A stretch of DNA of 64,000 nucleotides from an uncultured Flavobacteriaceae bacterium (lineage in GTDB: Bacteria; Bacteroidota; Bacteroidia; Flavobacteriales; Flavobacteriaceae), in the NCBI GenBank assembly GCA_938029725.1, contig CALHGE010000020.1:85401-149400 (forward strand). Reading direction: 5' to 3'. A program made the translations under genes and the position numbers. The notes below the pieces were generated by a model. It made no database searches. It had not been told where the DNA came from and was given only the letters and a program-made list of their open reading frames with translations. The number at the start of each line of letters is the position of its first letter. Position 1 is the first letter of the stretch. Of this stretch, positions 1 to 8,495 are shown piece by piece.

Positions 1-415
1 TAATAGTGCCATGTCAGATATTACAGAGGTTTACGTAGATAAGTTTTGGGAGCTAATAGATATTTTATTGAATATGATTTTATTTGTGCTCATAGGTATG
101 GAAATGTTGGTATTGACCTTTGAGCTAAATTACTTTTTAGCAGGAATGCTCGCTATTTTTATAGTCTTGGGTTGCAGGTATTTGAGTTTATTATTGCCTA
201 TCAGTTTCTTTGAGAAAAAACTTGATTTTGTACCGAACACGCATCTAATAATGACATGGGGTGGACTTCGAGGAGGAATATCAATTGCACTTGCTTTAGG
301 GTTAACCCAAGAAATGCACCGTGATTTATTTTTAGTAATTACCTATGTGGTGGTAGTTTTTTCTATAATTATCCAAGGCTTAACAGTCGGGAAATTAGTA
401 AAAAAATTAGGTTAA
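1..415 (+). CDS. Na+/H+ antiporter, NhaP/CPA1 type (C-terminal part only)
   Basis: This is the last ~137 codons of a cation:proton antiporter of the inner membrane that exchanges Na+ (or K+) for H+. The reading frame is open to the left edge of the window, so the gene starts outside it and the Met at base 11 is internal. Counting from that Met, residues 15-65 and 80-125 are strongly hydrophobic and form three or four membrane helices. The TWGGLRGGISIAL motif at 82-94 is the conserved CPA1 segment, and IQGLTVGKL at 121-129 is the typical end of the transport domain. The protein stops right after this domain, so no cytoplasmic TrkA-type tail is present. Family is clear; ion specificity cannot be read. 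Confidence 0.85.
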   Translation, partial: NSAMSDITEVYVDKFWELIDILLNMILFVLIGMEMLVLTFELNYFLAGMLAIFIVLGCRYLSLLLPISFFEKKLDFVPNTHLIMTWGGLRGGISIALALGLTQEMHRDLFLVITYVVVVFSIIIQGLTVGKLVKKLG

Positions 416-609
416 TGCACCGCAGAAACTGCTATGGGCAGTGCACCGCGAGCAGTTCGCCCGGAGTAGTATGTTTTACATTGAAAAGAGAGCAGTGAAA
501 CCCAAACAATAGCAGTTTGTAATAAAAGGAATTCGGCCTATTAATGGCAACCTGAATTCATGATAACTAGTTAATTAAACCTAAAGATTAGGCGCGAACT
601 TCATTTTTA
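416..609. repeat. Intergenic region with GC-richer repeat-like segment
   Basis: No gene is seen here between two convergent genes. The first ~60 bases are richer in GC than the surroundings and contain the direct repeat TGCACCGC (417-424 and 443-450) around the short inverted repeat ACTGC-TATGG-GCAGT (about 427-441). Further on are weak hairpins such as CCTAA-AGA-TTAGG near 580-592. This could be a copy of a dispersed genomic repeat or a poor terminator; neither can be decided from one copy. Confidence 0.3.
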
Positions 610-1383
610 TTAATAATCAGAATACGCAGTAGGATATAAAAACAGGGTGACATTCTTTGAAACGGTATTTTGATATTTTGGCATCGCTTTCAATGTATTC
701 CATTCCGGTGAATCAACAAAGGCTTTCCAGTTGAGGTCTCTAGTTTCTTGATTGGCATGAGTGGTCATATACATTAGATTAGGCATGTTGGCACCTGAAA
801 GGACCTCTGCATAAAAAACAGCGTTAAACCCCAGTTTGTCAAAGAGGCTGACCTCGCCACCAGCGTTAAACATAGCTACTTTCTTTTTGTAGAGCGCTTC
901 AGTTGCTGATTCATAGCTTCGTAATTCATAAATACGGTCTTTACGTGGCCCATCTAATTTTGAAGCCTGCATACGAGGCATTTCAATAAATGCTTTCATC
1001 AAGGTAGATTCTATGCGTCGATAAGGAGGGGTGTCATGTTTAGCCTCTAAATACGCTTTCCCATTTATTTGATAGGTTTTATTTGTAGCTAAAGCATCAT
1101 CAAGTAATCTAAACTGAACTAAGGATGCAAATGGTATCAGCACATAAGTCTGTTTAGAGGTTATAGCAGCTGTTGGTCTTGGTTTAAATACTCCGATATT
1201 TTGAATATCTAAGGCCTTTAAAGCAGGTATAAAAGTATTTTTAAGATAATCGTCAGTTCGCTTTTCTTGCGCTTCGGAATCAAACGAATAGGTTTTAAGT
1301 TGATAATATTCTTGGGTTTGGGCGCTTACCTGAAAAATGCCTAAAATGCAGATAAAGAGCCAAAGCTGTTGTAGTGTTCTCAT
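610..1383 (-). CDS. Secreted NIPSNAP family protein
   Basis: A 257-residue exported protein. Residues 1-21 are a Sec signal peptide with a likely cut after VSA. The mature part holds a NIPSNAP (dimeric alpha/beta-barrel) domain from about residue 149, opening with RIYELRSYES and containing the typical region around FNAVFYAEVLSG; the first half (25-130) looks like a diverged copy of the same fold, opening with YYQLKTYSF. The biochemical role of bacterial exported NIPSNAP proteins is unknown; family members bind small molecules or act in oligomers. The gene is 16 bases downstream of a GNAT gene on the same strand, so the two are probably co-transcribed. Confidence 0.8.
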   Translation of the reverse strand: MRTLQQLWLFICILGIFQVSAQTQEYYQLKTYSFDSEAQEKRTDDYLKNTFIPALKALDIQNIGVFKPRPTAAITSKQTYVLIPFASLVQFRLLDDALATNKTYQINGKAYLEAKHDTPPYRRIESTLMKAFIEMPRMQASKLDGPRKDRIYELRSYESATEALYKKKVAMFNAGGEVSLFDKLGFNAVFYAEVLSGANMPNLMYMTTHANQETRDLNWKAFVDSPEWNTLKAMPKYQNTVSKNVTLFLYPTAYSDY

Positions 1384-1399
1384 GAGAAATGAATTTAGC

Positions 1400-1855
1400 T
1401 TATGAAGATAGCTTTTTTTGAAAACAGACGCTATTTTCTATTCCTTGATATGGTGCGTAGTTTGGTATGATAAGATAACCACCTTTCTTGTAAAGTGCAA
1501 TAGCTTCTGGTTGTCTTTTACCGGTTTCTAAAATACATCTCGTGTTTTTAAGCTCCTTTGCCCAAAGTTCTAGAGCCTCTAACAGCATAGTGGCATATCC
1601 TTTTGATCGCTCTGTTTTTAGAACAAACATCCGTTTGACTTCCATAGTGAGCTCATCAATTTTTTTTAGTGCACCGCAACCTACTGGCGTTTCATTAGCG
1701 TATAAAACCAGCACATGATTTAAATCGACTGTGCTATTGAATTGATTATAAAAAGCGTGCTCATCGCCATCTCGCGCGTTTAAATCAGCATCGAGTTGAG
1801 TTACGAGTATAATGAAATCAGAATTTTTAGAATCTGTTCGAATTAAGCTGAGCAT
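1400..1855 (-). CDS. GNAT family N-acetyltransferase
   Basis: A 151-residue cytoplasmic acyltransferase using acetyl-CoA. The acetyl-CoA-binding motif A is visible at residues 72-100: a strand (EVKRMFVL), then R83-S-K-G-Y-A (the R/QxxGxG/A-type pyrophosphate loop) and a following helix. The C-terminal part EAIALYKKGGY at about 117-127 is the usual GNAT motif B. The acceptor substrate cannot be predicted. It lies between the nucleotidase pair and the NIPSNAP gene on the same strand with short gaps (12 and 16 bases), suggesting one transcript. Confidence 0.85.
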   Translation of the reverse strand: MLSLIRTDSKNSDFIILVTQLDADLNARDGDEHAFYNQFNSTVDLNHVLVLYANETPVGCGALKKIDELTMEVKRMFVLKTERSKGYATMLLEALELWAKELKNTRCILETGKRQPEAIALYKKGGYLIIPNYAPYQGIENSVCFQKKLSS

Positions 1856-1867
1856 AGTAAAAATAGA

Positions 1868-2779
1868 TCAAACCATTAAAGAAACTCCACTGGCGCTGTT
1901 GTTTTTTGAATGGTCAAAATAGAAATCAATTCGCCCTAGATTTATTCCAAAGCAACCCACTTGGTTTACGAGAACCTCTTTGTCTTTGTTGTTTATGACA
2001 ATCTCAGGTTTGTCTAAGAAAGTATGCGTATGCCCACCGATAATGAGGTCAGTATAGTTTGTTTTTGAGGCCAGTGTTAAGTCGTCAGGCTTTTTTTCCC
2101 AAGCCTCGTATTGGTAACCCAAATGTGATAAACAGATGATCAGATCACATTGTTCTTCCTCTTTTAACTGTCGTTCTGTATCGCGTGCAATTTCATAAGG
2201 ATCTAAATACACCGTTTCTTTAAAAAGCTTCTTGCTTACAAGCCCTTCTAGGGCTATGCCGATACCGTAAACACCAATTTTTATACCATCTCTTAGATAT
2301 GTTTTATAGGGTTTGGTGTGGCCATTCATTGTGGTGTTGCTAAAATCATAATTAGCAGATAGTAGATCGAATTTTGCGTGGGGTAGTTGTGCGTACAATC
2401 CGTTTATTCCATTATCAAAGTCATGGTTTCCAATGGTAGCGGCGTCATACTTCAGCATGCTCATGAGTTTGAATTCCAGCTCTCCACCATAAAAATTAAA
2501 ATAGGGAGTACCTTGAAAAATATCACCTGCATCAAATAATAGGGTGTTGCTATTTTCTTTTCTTATTGAATCTACTAGCGCAGCTCTGCGCGCAAGACCG
2601 CCTAGATTAGGGAATCTTGAATGGTCTTTTGGAAAGGCATCGATATGACTGTGTACATCATTGGTGTGCAAGATGGTGATGTGTTTGTTTGAATCTTGAA
2701 AACAAGAGTTTAACGAAAGGCCACTTAGGCCTGCAAGTGCAGCTGCTGAGGTGTTGGATAAAAATTTTCTTCTTTCCAT
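1868..2779 (-). CDS. 5'-nucleotidase/UshA-type metallophosphatase, catalytic domain
   Basis: A 303-residue exported metallophosphoesterase, the N-terminal half of the 5'-nucleotidase/2',3'-cyclic phosphodiesterase family, which strips phosphate from nucleotides outside the cytoplasm. Metal ligand motifs are in order: HTNDVHSH (38-45), DAGD (83-86), GNHD (117-120), a His in CLSHLG and IGGHTH near 247. The N-terminus starts with RRKFL followed by a hydrophobic stretch, a Tat-like signal, with a Cys at 26 that might be lipidated. The protein ends after the catalytic domain; the substrate-binding C-terminal domain is encoded by the next gene upstream on the same strand (3-base gap). So the normal single protein is split into two. 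Confidence 0.88.
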   Translation of the reverse strand: MERRKFLSNTSAAALAGLSGLSLNSCFQDSNKHITILHTNDVHSHIDAFPKDHSRFPNLGGLARRAALVDSIRKENSNTLLFDAGDIFQGTPYFNFYGGELEFKLMSMLKYDAATIGNHDFDNGINGLYAQLPHAKFDLLSANYDFSNTTMNGHTKPYKTYLRDGIKIGVYGIGIALEGLVSKKLFKETVYLDPYEIARDTERQLKEEEQCDLIICLSHLGYQYEAWEKKPDDLTLASKTNYTDLIIGGHTHTFLDKPEIVINNKDKEVLVNQVGCFGINLGRIDFYFDHSKNNSASGVSLMV

Positions 2780-2782
2780 TTT

Positions 2783-3547
2783 CTAATTTGTCTTATAAAA
2801 CCGATCATCTACCTTGGCGCTAACGGTGTCTACTTTCATAAAATAATCAATCATCGCATTTCGTATTAAATATTCAGTATCCGTTGCGCCAAGCATTTCC
2901 TTAAAGAAGTTCATATTGTCGCCTCCAGTGACTAAATAATTGGAAGAGGCTATAAAATAATTTTTGTTTTCATCAAAAACACTCCCCTGAATCAGTAGTG
3001 ATTTAAGGCTGTCATTTTTATCTAGAATAATTTGTAAACCTCCAATAGGGTGAGCACGATTCGAACTCATTAGAAAATCAACCATTTTAAGAACTGATTT
3101 TCCACTGAGCTCCACAACAACAATAGAATTTTCAAAAGGCATTACTTCATACGCTGTTCTGGCTGATACGTTTCCTTTAGAGACTACAGAGCGAATTCCT
3201 CCATGGTTTAAAAGCACAAAATCAATATTTTTTCCCGTACGTGATTTAAAGATGGGGTTCGCTTGTTCAAGAATGATATCTGCCAATAGATTTCCAGCAG
3301 AAGTGTTGTATCTGCCATCTTGTTTGGTAAGCATTTCAGGGGCATACGCTAAAGTGCTATCTAAAACTTGGTCTATTCTTTTTCTGTATGGCGCGACAAA
3401 GCTTTCTATAGAATCGATTGCAATCAATGTGCTATCAATGACCAATTGTTTGGCATTAATCTGTGACACGCTAGTAGTTGCCTCTTGACAAGAAGCCATA
3501 AATAGAGATGTTATAATTATAACAAAATGTTGTATTTTTAAATTCAT
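2783..3547 (-). CDS. 5'-nucleotidase C-terminal domain lipoprotein
   Basis: A 254-residue lipoprotein carrying only the C-terminal (substrate-specificity) domain of 5'-nucleotidases. The signal peptide ends in a lipobox (LFMASC, Cys20). Diagnostic motifs are NHGGIRS (114-120), MPFEN (136-140) and GGDNMNFF (208-215), which in the family hold the nucleoside base and phosphate. It is the first gene of the pair; the catalytic half follows after three bases. The two products probably assemble in the periplasm or on the outer membrane into one functional nucleotidase. It is divergent from the gene at 3626. Confidence 0.88.
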   Translation of the reverse strand: MNLKIQHFVIIITSLFMASCQEATTSVSQINAKQLVIDSTLIAIDSIESFVAPYRKRIDQVLDSTLAYAPEMLTKQDGRYNTSAGNLLADIILEQANPIFKSRTGKNIDFVLLNHGGIRSVVSKGNVSARTAYEVMPFENSIVVVELSGKSVLKMVDFLMSSNRAHPIGGLQIILDKNDSLKSLLIQGSVFDENKNYFIASSNYLVTGGDNMNFFKEMLGATDTEYLIRNAMIDYFMKVDTVSAKVDDRFYKTN

Positions 3548-3590
3548 AATCCTTTTTATCTTGCGACTGAAAATGTGTGTTGATATTCTT

Positions 3591-3598
3591 TACATTTG
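3591..3598 (+). promoter_or_regulatory. -7 promoter box TACATTTG
   Basis: TACATTTG matches the Bacteroidota housekeeping -7 consensus TAnnTTTG exactly and lies 28 bases before the start codon at 3626, between divergent genes. No clear -33 TTG at the ideal distance is seen. Confidence 0.5.
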
Positions 3599-3625
3599 CT
3601 AGACGAGTACTAAAGGTAAAAATAC

Positions 3626-4159
3626 ATGTTTAAGGGAATAAAAGACAAATTCAAGCACAAATCAGGAGTTAAATTTCTGAAAGAAGAACTCAAGAAGTCT
3701 TTTGATGAGGTGAAACGAAAAAAAGGAATTACTTCAGTTGCTTGCTTAGTTGATTTAGATGTTTTTGAAAACGCAAACCTCTTCTATGAATTTGTAGAGG
3801 ATTATGGGCTGCGCCCTAACGCGGTTAAAATAATAGGTTACAAAAGTTATTATGATAAAAACTCACCTTATTCGACCCCAGTGTTTTCAGATAAGGATTT
3901 GGGTTGGAACGGAAACATTGAAAATAGCTATGTTCTTGAGTTTTTAAGCAGAGAATATGACATGTTGGTGAATTATTACACGGAGGAGAATCTTTTGCTG
4001 CAGATTATGAGCGTTAAAACCAAGGCGAGAGTTCGCGTGGGCTTCAAGGAAATTGATTCGCGGTACAATGATTTGATTTTAGATACTCCGATAAAAAATT
4101 TTAAAATTTTTAAACAAGAACTTAAGAAATATCTCAAAGTTCTTAATGAAATTAAATGA
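3626..4159 (+). CDS. Conserved flavobacterial protein (DUF6913-like)
   Basis: A 177-residue soluble protein with no signal peptide or membrane segment. I recognise it as the small conserved protein that commonly precedes dapA in Flavobacteriaceae, which I believe is DUF6913; its function is unknown. The N-terminus is basic and helical ([12 protein letters not shown]), and the middle has alternating strand-like segments. Its stop codon overlaps the dapA start by four bases (ATGA), so the two are translationally coupled. This hints at a link to lysine/diaminopimelate metabolism but does not prove one. Confidence 0.7.
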   Translation: MFKGIKDKFKHKSGVKFLKEELKKSFDEVKRKKGITSVACLVDLDVFENANLFYEFVEDYGLRPNAVKIIGYKSYYDKNSPYSTPVFSDKDLGWNGNIENSYVLEFLSREYDMLVNYYTEENLLLQIMSVKTKARVRVGFKEIDSRYNDLILDTPIKNFKIFKQELKKYLKVLNEIK

Positions 4160-5049
4160 TGAAACAAGTAGTAGGCACAGGTGTAGCATTAGTGACGCCT
4201 TTTAAAAAAGATTTTTCTGTTGATACCGAGGCTTTAGAGCGTATCGTAAACTACTGCATAGATGGGGGTGTAGACTATCTTGTAGTTTTAGGAACAACCG
4301 GTGAATCTGTTACTTTGAACAAAGCTGAAAAAATGCTTGTGATGGCCACTATTGTTCAAGCCAATGCAGGCCGTTTGCCATTGGTTTTGGGTATTGGAGG
4401 AAACAGCACCTATCGTGTTGCGCATGAAGTACAAGCTTTTCAATCTGATGATTTTGATGCTATTCTATCTGTTTCACCGTATTACAATAAGCCAACACAG
4501 GAAGGAATTTACCAGCATTTTAAAGCAATCGCTGCGGTAGCTGCAAAGCCGATTATTCTTTATAATGTTCCCGGAAGAACAGGTAGTAATATGTTGCCAA
4601 GCACAGTTCTTAGGCTTGCGTCGGATTTCAAAAATATTGTAGCCATTAAAGAAGCCTCAGGAGATAGAAATCAAGTTCAGGAACTTTTAGATGGAAAATC
4701 GGATGATTTTCATATCATTTCTGGCGATGATGCTACCGCCTTAGAAACGGTTTTAGCTGGCGGTTCTGGAGTGATTTCAGTTTTGGGACAAGGACTTCCA
4801 GAGCAGTTTTCGAATATGATTCGCTTTGGATTAGAAGGAAACCAAGAGGAAGCTTCAAAGTTACAAGAAGCCCTGTCAACTGGGATGCATCTTATTTTTG
4901 AAGAAGGAAATCCAGCTGGAATAAAATCTATTTTTGAAACTTTAAAGCTCTGTGATGTAACCGTAAGACTTCCTTTAATAGAGGCTTCACCTCAGCTAAA
5001 AGAAAAAATCAGAACTTTTGTAAAACCCTTTATCAAGGTTATCGCCTAA
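4156..5049 (+). CDS. dapA: 4-hydroxy-tetrahydrodipicolinate synthase
   Basis: DapA condenses pyruvate with aspartate semialdehyde, the first committed step to diaminopimelate for peptidoglycan and to lysine. The 297-residue TIM-barrel protein has the expected length. Visible residues: GTTGES at 46-51 (active-site Thr pair), Y136 in YNVPGRTG (catalytic Tyr and its Arg), and the Schiff-base lysine K165 in AIKEASGD. The start is one of two adjacent ATG codons (4156 or 4159); the first overlaps the upstream stop. A weak inverted repeat (GATTTAA...TTAAATC) follows the stop near 5053-5078. Confidence 0.97.
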   Translation: MMKQVVGTGVALVTPFKKDFSVDTEALERIVNYCIDGGVDYLVVLGTTGESVTLNKAEKMLVMATIVQANAGRLPLVLGIGGNSTYRVAHEVQAFQSDDFDAILSVSPYYNKPTQEGIYQHFKAIAAVAAKPIILYNVPGRTGSNMLPSTVLRLASDFKNIVAIKEASGDRNQVQELLDGKSDDFHIISGDDATALETVLAGGSGVISVLGQGLPEQFSNMIRFGLEGNQEEASKLQEALSTGMHLIFEEGNPAGIKSIFETLKLCDVTVRLPLIEASPQLKEKIRTFVKPFIKVIA

Positions 5050-5157
5050 AACGATTTAAAACTAAAACCGTTAAATCTTAGCTAAAAGTATTGTTTATCG
5101 GTATTTATCGATCTATTTTCGTTAGGTAAAATGTTTTTTATATCCATTGATAATCCC

Positions 5158-5165
5158 TAATTTTG
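5158..5165 (+). promoter_or_regulatory. -7 promoter box TAATTTTG ahead of bamD
   Basis: TAATTTTG fits the Bacteroidota TAnnTTTG box exactly. It ends only five bases before the first ATG (5170), so a transcript started from it would be nearly leaderless for that codon, or would use the second in-frame ATG at 5182. Confidence 0.5.
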
Positions 5166-5169
5166 CAAA

Positions 5170-6006
5170 ATGTTTTTAAAAATGAGACGCATTCTTCCTT
5201 GTTTAATTATTCTTGTGCTTTTTGCATCATGTAGTGAGTACCAAAAAGTACTCAAGCAGGTTGATGTTAAGCCAAAGTATGATATGGCACAGAAGCTTTA
5301 TGATGCAGGAGACTACAAAAGAGCACTTCGAATTTTTGAGCAGATAGCTCCTAAATATGTTGGGAAACCTCAAGGAGAGAGAGTAATGTATTTTCTAGCA
5401 GACAGTTATTTTAAGCGAAAAGATTTTAACATGGCGGGTTATCAATTTGAACGTTTTATCAAATCGTACCCAAAGAGTGATAAAGTTGCAGAGGCAGCAT
5501 TTTCAGGCGCAAAAAGTTATTACAAACTTTCACCTAAGTATTCTTTAGATCAAACAGATACTGATAAGGCACTCATGAAGTTGCAGGGATTTATAAATAC
5601 ATATCCAGATTCAGAGTTTTTCGCTGAAGCGAACGATATGGCCAAGCAGTTAACGACAAAAAAAGAGCGTAAGGCATTTGAAATTGGTAAGCAGTTCAAT
5701 AAATTAGGAGAATTTAATTTTGATGTACTACGATCTGCTGTTGCTTCGTTAGATAATTTTGTTTCCGATTATCCGGGTTCTATCTACAGAGAAGAAGCAC
5801 TATATCTAAAGCTTGAAGCGAGCACAAATATGGCTGTTAACAGTTTTGAGTCTCTGAAACAAGACCGTTTAAAAAATGCAAAGGATGCGTATAAGGTGCT
5901 CAAGAAGCAGTATCCGGAAACACAGTTTATCAAGAAGGCCGATAATTTATTAGAAAAAATAGAGAGAGAATTTCAAAATTCTTCCGACATAACAGCAACA
6001 AAATAA
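5170..6006 (+). CDS. bamD: Outer membrane assembly lipoprotein BamD
   Basis: BamD is the lipoprotein of the BAM complex that inserts beta-barrel proteins into the outer membrane. The 278-residue product has a lipoprotein signal with the lipobox LFASC (Cys21), followed by TPR-type repeats: KLYDAGDYKRALRIFEQI (about 44-61), then YFKRKDFNMAGYQFERFI, and later repeats each ending in YPxS/YPxT. Length and repeat layout fit the family. A second Met at codon 5 (base 5182) is an equally good start. It heads a run with rpoZ and coaBC, a gene order common in this phylum. Confidence 0.93.
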   Translation: MFLKMRRILPCLIILVLFASCSEYQKVLKQVDVKPKYDMAQKLYDAGDYKRALRIFEQIAPKYVGKPQGERVMYFLADSYFKRKDFNMAGYQFERFIKSYPKSDKVAEAAFSGAKSYYKLSPKYSLDQTDTDKALMKLQGFINTYPDSEFFAEANDMAKQLTTKKERKAFEIGKQFNKLGEFNFDVLRSAVASLDNFVSDYPGSIYREEALYLKLEASTNMAVNSFESLKQDRLKNAKDAYKVLKKQYPETQFIKKADNLLEKIEREFQNSSDITATK

Positions 6007-6018
6007 ATAGCTATCATT

Positions 6019-6351
6019 ATGAATATGAATGATTTAAAGAATTCAAAAGCTCCTGTTTCAACAACAACGATAAACAAGAACGAATTTGATGCACCAACTG
6101 GCAATATTTATGAAGCAATTTCAATAGCTTCTAAAAGAGCCATTCAGATTAACTCTGATATCAAAAAAGAACTTCTTGAAAAATTAGAAGAGTTTGCTAC
6201 CTATAGCGATAGTCTTGAAGAAGTTTTTGAAAATAAAGAACAAATTGAAGTATCAAAATTCTACGAAAAATTGCCCAAGCCGCACGCTTTAGCTGTTGAA
6301 GAGTGGTTGACAGATAAGATTTACTATAGAAATACAGAGAAAGACGTATAG
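6019..6351 (+). CDS. rpoZ: RNA polymerase omega subunit (Bacteroidota type)
   Basis: A 110-residue protein corresponding to the diverged omega subunit of RNA polymerase, which helps assemble the beta' subunit. The recognisable core is NIYEAISIASKRAIQIN (about 29-45), equivalent to the R-A-xQ helix of omega. A flexible Thr/Ser-rich N-terminus precedes it. Met at codon 3 (6025) is an alternative start. It sits 12 bases after bamD and 3 bases before coaBC, the usual flavobacterial order, which supports the call. Confidence 0.88.
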   Translation: MNMNDLKNSKAPVSTTTINKNEFDAPTGNIYEAISIASKRAIQINSDIKKELLEKLEEFATYSDSLEEVFENKEQIEVSKFYEKLPKPHALAVEEWLTDKIYYRNTEKDV

Positions 6352-6354
6352 TGT

Positions 6355-7560
6355 ATGTTAAGTGGTAAAAATATCCTTTTAGGAATTACAGGAGGAATAG
6401 CCGCTTATAAAACTACTTTTCTCGTTCGATTACTTATAAAAGCTGGTGCTAATGTCAAAATTGTTTTGACGGAAAGTGCCAGCTCTTTTGTTTCTCCACT
6501 TACCCTTGCTACGCTTTCAAAGAACCCTGTATTATCCTCTTTTGTTCAGAAGGATGCGAATAGCACTGATTGGAACAACCATGTAGAATTAGGCCTTTGG
6601 GCTGACTTGGTGCTGATAGCTCCTGCGACAGCAAATACATTGTCAAAAATGGCAAATGGTACCTGTGATAATTTACTCTTAGCTACCTATCTCTCAGCAA
6701 AATGTACCGTTTTCTTTGCTCCGGCTATGGATTTAGATATGTATAAGCACCCGTCTACAAAAGCCTCCTTCGAAAAGTTAGGGTCTTTTGGAAATATCAT
6801 GATTCCAGCAACTTCAGGTGAATTGGCTAGCGGTTTACATGGAGAAGGGCGTATGGCTGAACCTGAGGATATTGTGAACTTTGTAAAGCAATACTTATCT
6901 ATAGGTCTTCCTTTGAGTGGCAAAAAAGTTTTGATAACAGCCGGACCAACATATGAGGCGATTGATCCAGTTCGTTTTGTTGGAAATCATTCTTCAGGAT
7001 TAATGGGTTTTGAATTGGCAAAAGAAGGGGCAAGATTAGGTGCTGAAGTAATTCTAGTTTCAGGCCCATCTCACCTCGATGTAAAACATGAATTGATCTC
7101 TTTGATACGCGTAGTTTCAGCAGATGAAATGTACGATGCGGTTCACTTGCATTATGAAAACTGTGATATTGCTATTTGCGCAGCAGCTGTTGCTGATTAT
7201 CGCCCTAAAACAGTGGCGGTCCAAAAAATCAAAAAGGCTTCAGAAGATTTGTCCATAGCCTTAACAAAGAATAAAGACATTCTTTTATCCCTCGGAAAAG
7301 AAAAGAAAAATCAATTTTTATTAGGGTTTGCTTTAGAGACTGAAAATGAGGTTGAAAACGCCAAAGGAAAGCTAAAAAAGAAGAATTTGGATGCAATAGT
7401 TTTAAATTCTCTAAACGATTCTGGAGCTGGTTTTGGAAAGCAAACAAATAAAATCACTTTTATAGATAAGAATTCTACTATTAAAGCGTTTGATTTAAAA
7501 AGCAAGGCAGCTGTAGCTGTTGATATTTTTAAAGAAATCACAAGCAGAATCAATGCGTAA
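6355..7560 (+). CDS. coaBC: Bifunctional phosphopantothenoylcysteine decarboxylase / phosphopantothenate-cysteine ligase
   Basis: CoaBC makes 4'-phosphopantetheine for coenzyme A in two steps. The N-terminal flavin decarboxylase domain (1-180) shows GITGGIAAYK (10-19), the catalytic His76 in NNHVEL and PAMDLDMY (123-130). The C-terminal ligase (about 188-401) begins KVLITAGPTYEAIDPVRF and contains NHSSG and the AAVADYRPK segment. The loop that carries a conserved Cys in many CoaC proteins reads ELASGLHGEGRM (156-167) here, with no Cys. The 401-residue length is normal. The dephospho-CoA kinase of the same pathway is at 13145. Confidence 0.96.
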   Translation: MLSGKNILLGITGGIAAYKTTFLVRLLIKAGANVKIVLTESASSFVSPLTLATLSKNPVLSSFVQKDANSTDWNNHVELGLWADLVLIAPATANTLSKMANGTCDNLLLATYLSAKCTVFFAPAMDLDMYKHPSTKASFEKLGSFGNIMIPATSGELASGLHGEGRMAEPEDIVNFVKQYLSIGLPLSGKKVLITAGPTYEAIDPVRFVGNHSSGLMGFELAKEGARLGAEVILVSGPSHLDVKHELISLIRVVSADEMYDAVHLHYENCDIAICAAAVADYRPKTVAVQKIKKASEDLSIALTKNKDILLSLGKEKKNQFLLGFALETENEVENAKGKLKKKNLDAIVLNSLNDSGAGFGKQTNKITFIDKNSTIKAFDLKSKAAVAVDIFKEITSRINA

Positions 7561-8440
7561 TCTCTTTCTCGTCATTTTTTGTATTCTTTTTTCCATGGCC
7601 AGCAATGCTCAGGAATTAAATTGCAAGGTAACTGTAAACTCAGATCAAGTATCGCAAGGAGATTTACCCGTATTCAAAACTCTAGAACGTTCATTGAACG
7701 ATTTTGTAAATAAGAGTAAATGGACGAACCGTACCTTTAAAGAGAGTGAGCGGTTGAATGCGCAAATGTTTATTACCATTACGAAATATGAATCGAATAG
7801 ATTTGAGGGTAATATACAGATTCAGTCAACGCGACCAGTTTTTAATACGTCATATGAAACACCTGTATTTAACTATAAAGACGGTCAATTTTCATTTCAG
7901 TATATAGAGTTTGAGCCTTTGGTATACAACGCGAATGTTTTTGATTCTAATTTGGTGGGTGTAATTTCTTATTACATCTACATTATGCTTGGCTTAGATG
8001 CGGATACTTTTTCTCTAGAAGGTGGTAATCCGAACTTTAAAGAAGCGCAAAGAATTGTTACCCAAGCGCAAGGAACCAACTATAAAGGTTGGAGTGCGAC
8101 AGGAGACCGAACGCGTTTCGAGTTGGTAGACGACTTGTTATCAAATACCTATCGCGAATACCACGTGGCTATGTATAATTACCACAGAAAAGGACTAGAT
8201 ATTCTCGGCGATAATAATAGTACAGGCAAGCAGGTAATTGCGGGTACTATGAAGTTATTCGAAACGATGCAAAAACGACGTCCGAATGCTTTCTTGACCC
8301 AGACTTTTTTTGAGACCAAATCTGAGGAGATTCGAAATGTGTTTTCTGATGGTCCTAAAGTAGATATTGTCAAGCTTAAAGAAACACTGAATTCTATTGC
8401 ACCTTACTTCTCTAGCACTTGGAATGATATTAAATATTGA
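7553..8440 (+). CDS. DUF4835 family protein, PorD-like (type IX secretion)
   Basis: A 295-residue periplasmic protein with a Sec signal peptide (MRNLFLVIFCILF then a cut near SNAQ). I recognise the DUF4835 family, whose members are annotated PorD in type IX secretion systems of gliding or proteolytic Bacteroidota; the precise role is not established. The segment PNFKEAQRIVTQAQGTNYKGW is typical. An in-frame TTG-like extension back to 7520 was not used because it would precede the signal peptide. The ATG at 7553 overlaps the end of coaBC by eight bases. The nearby PorP/SprF gene at 26447 indicates that the genome has this secretion system. Confidence 0.82.
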   Translation: MRNLFLVIFCILFSMASNAQELNCKVTVNSDQVSQGDLPVFKTLERSLNDFVNKSKWTNRTFKESERLNAQMFITITKYESNRFEGNIQIQSTRPVFNTSYETPVFNYKDGQFSFQYIEFEPLVYNANVFDSNLVGVISYYIYIMLGLDADTFSLEGGNPNFKEAQRIVTQAQGTNYKGWSATGDRTRFELVDDLLSNTYREYHVAMYNYHRKGLDILGDNNSTGKQVIAGTMKLFETMQKRRPNAFLTQTFFETKSEEIRNVFSDGPKVDIVKLKETLNSIAPYFSSTWNDIKY

Positions 8441-8495
8441 TCCCTATTTTATTTAAAGATATCATTTATCTTTACGGCACTAATATTCTTAGATT

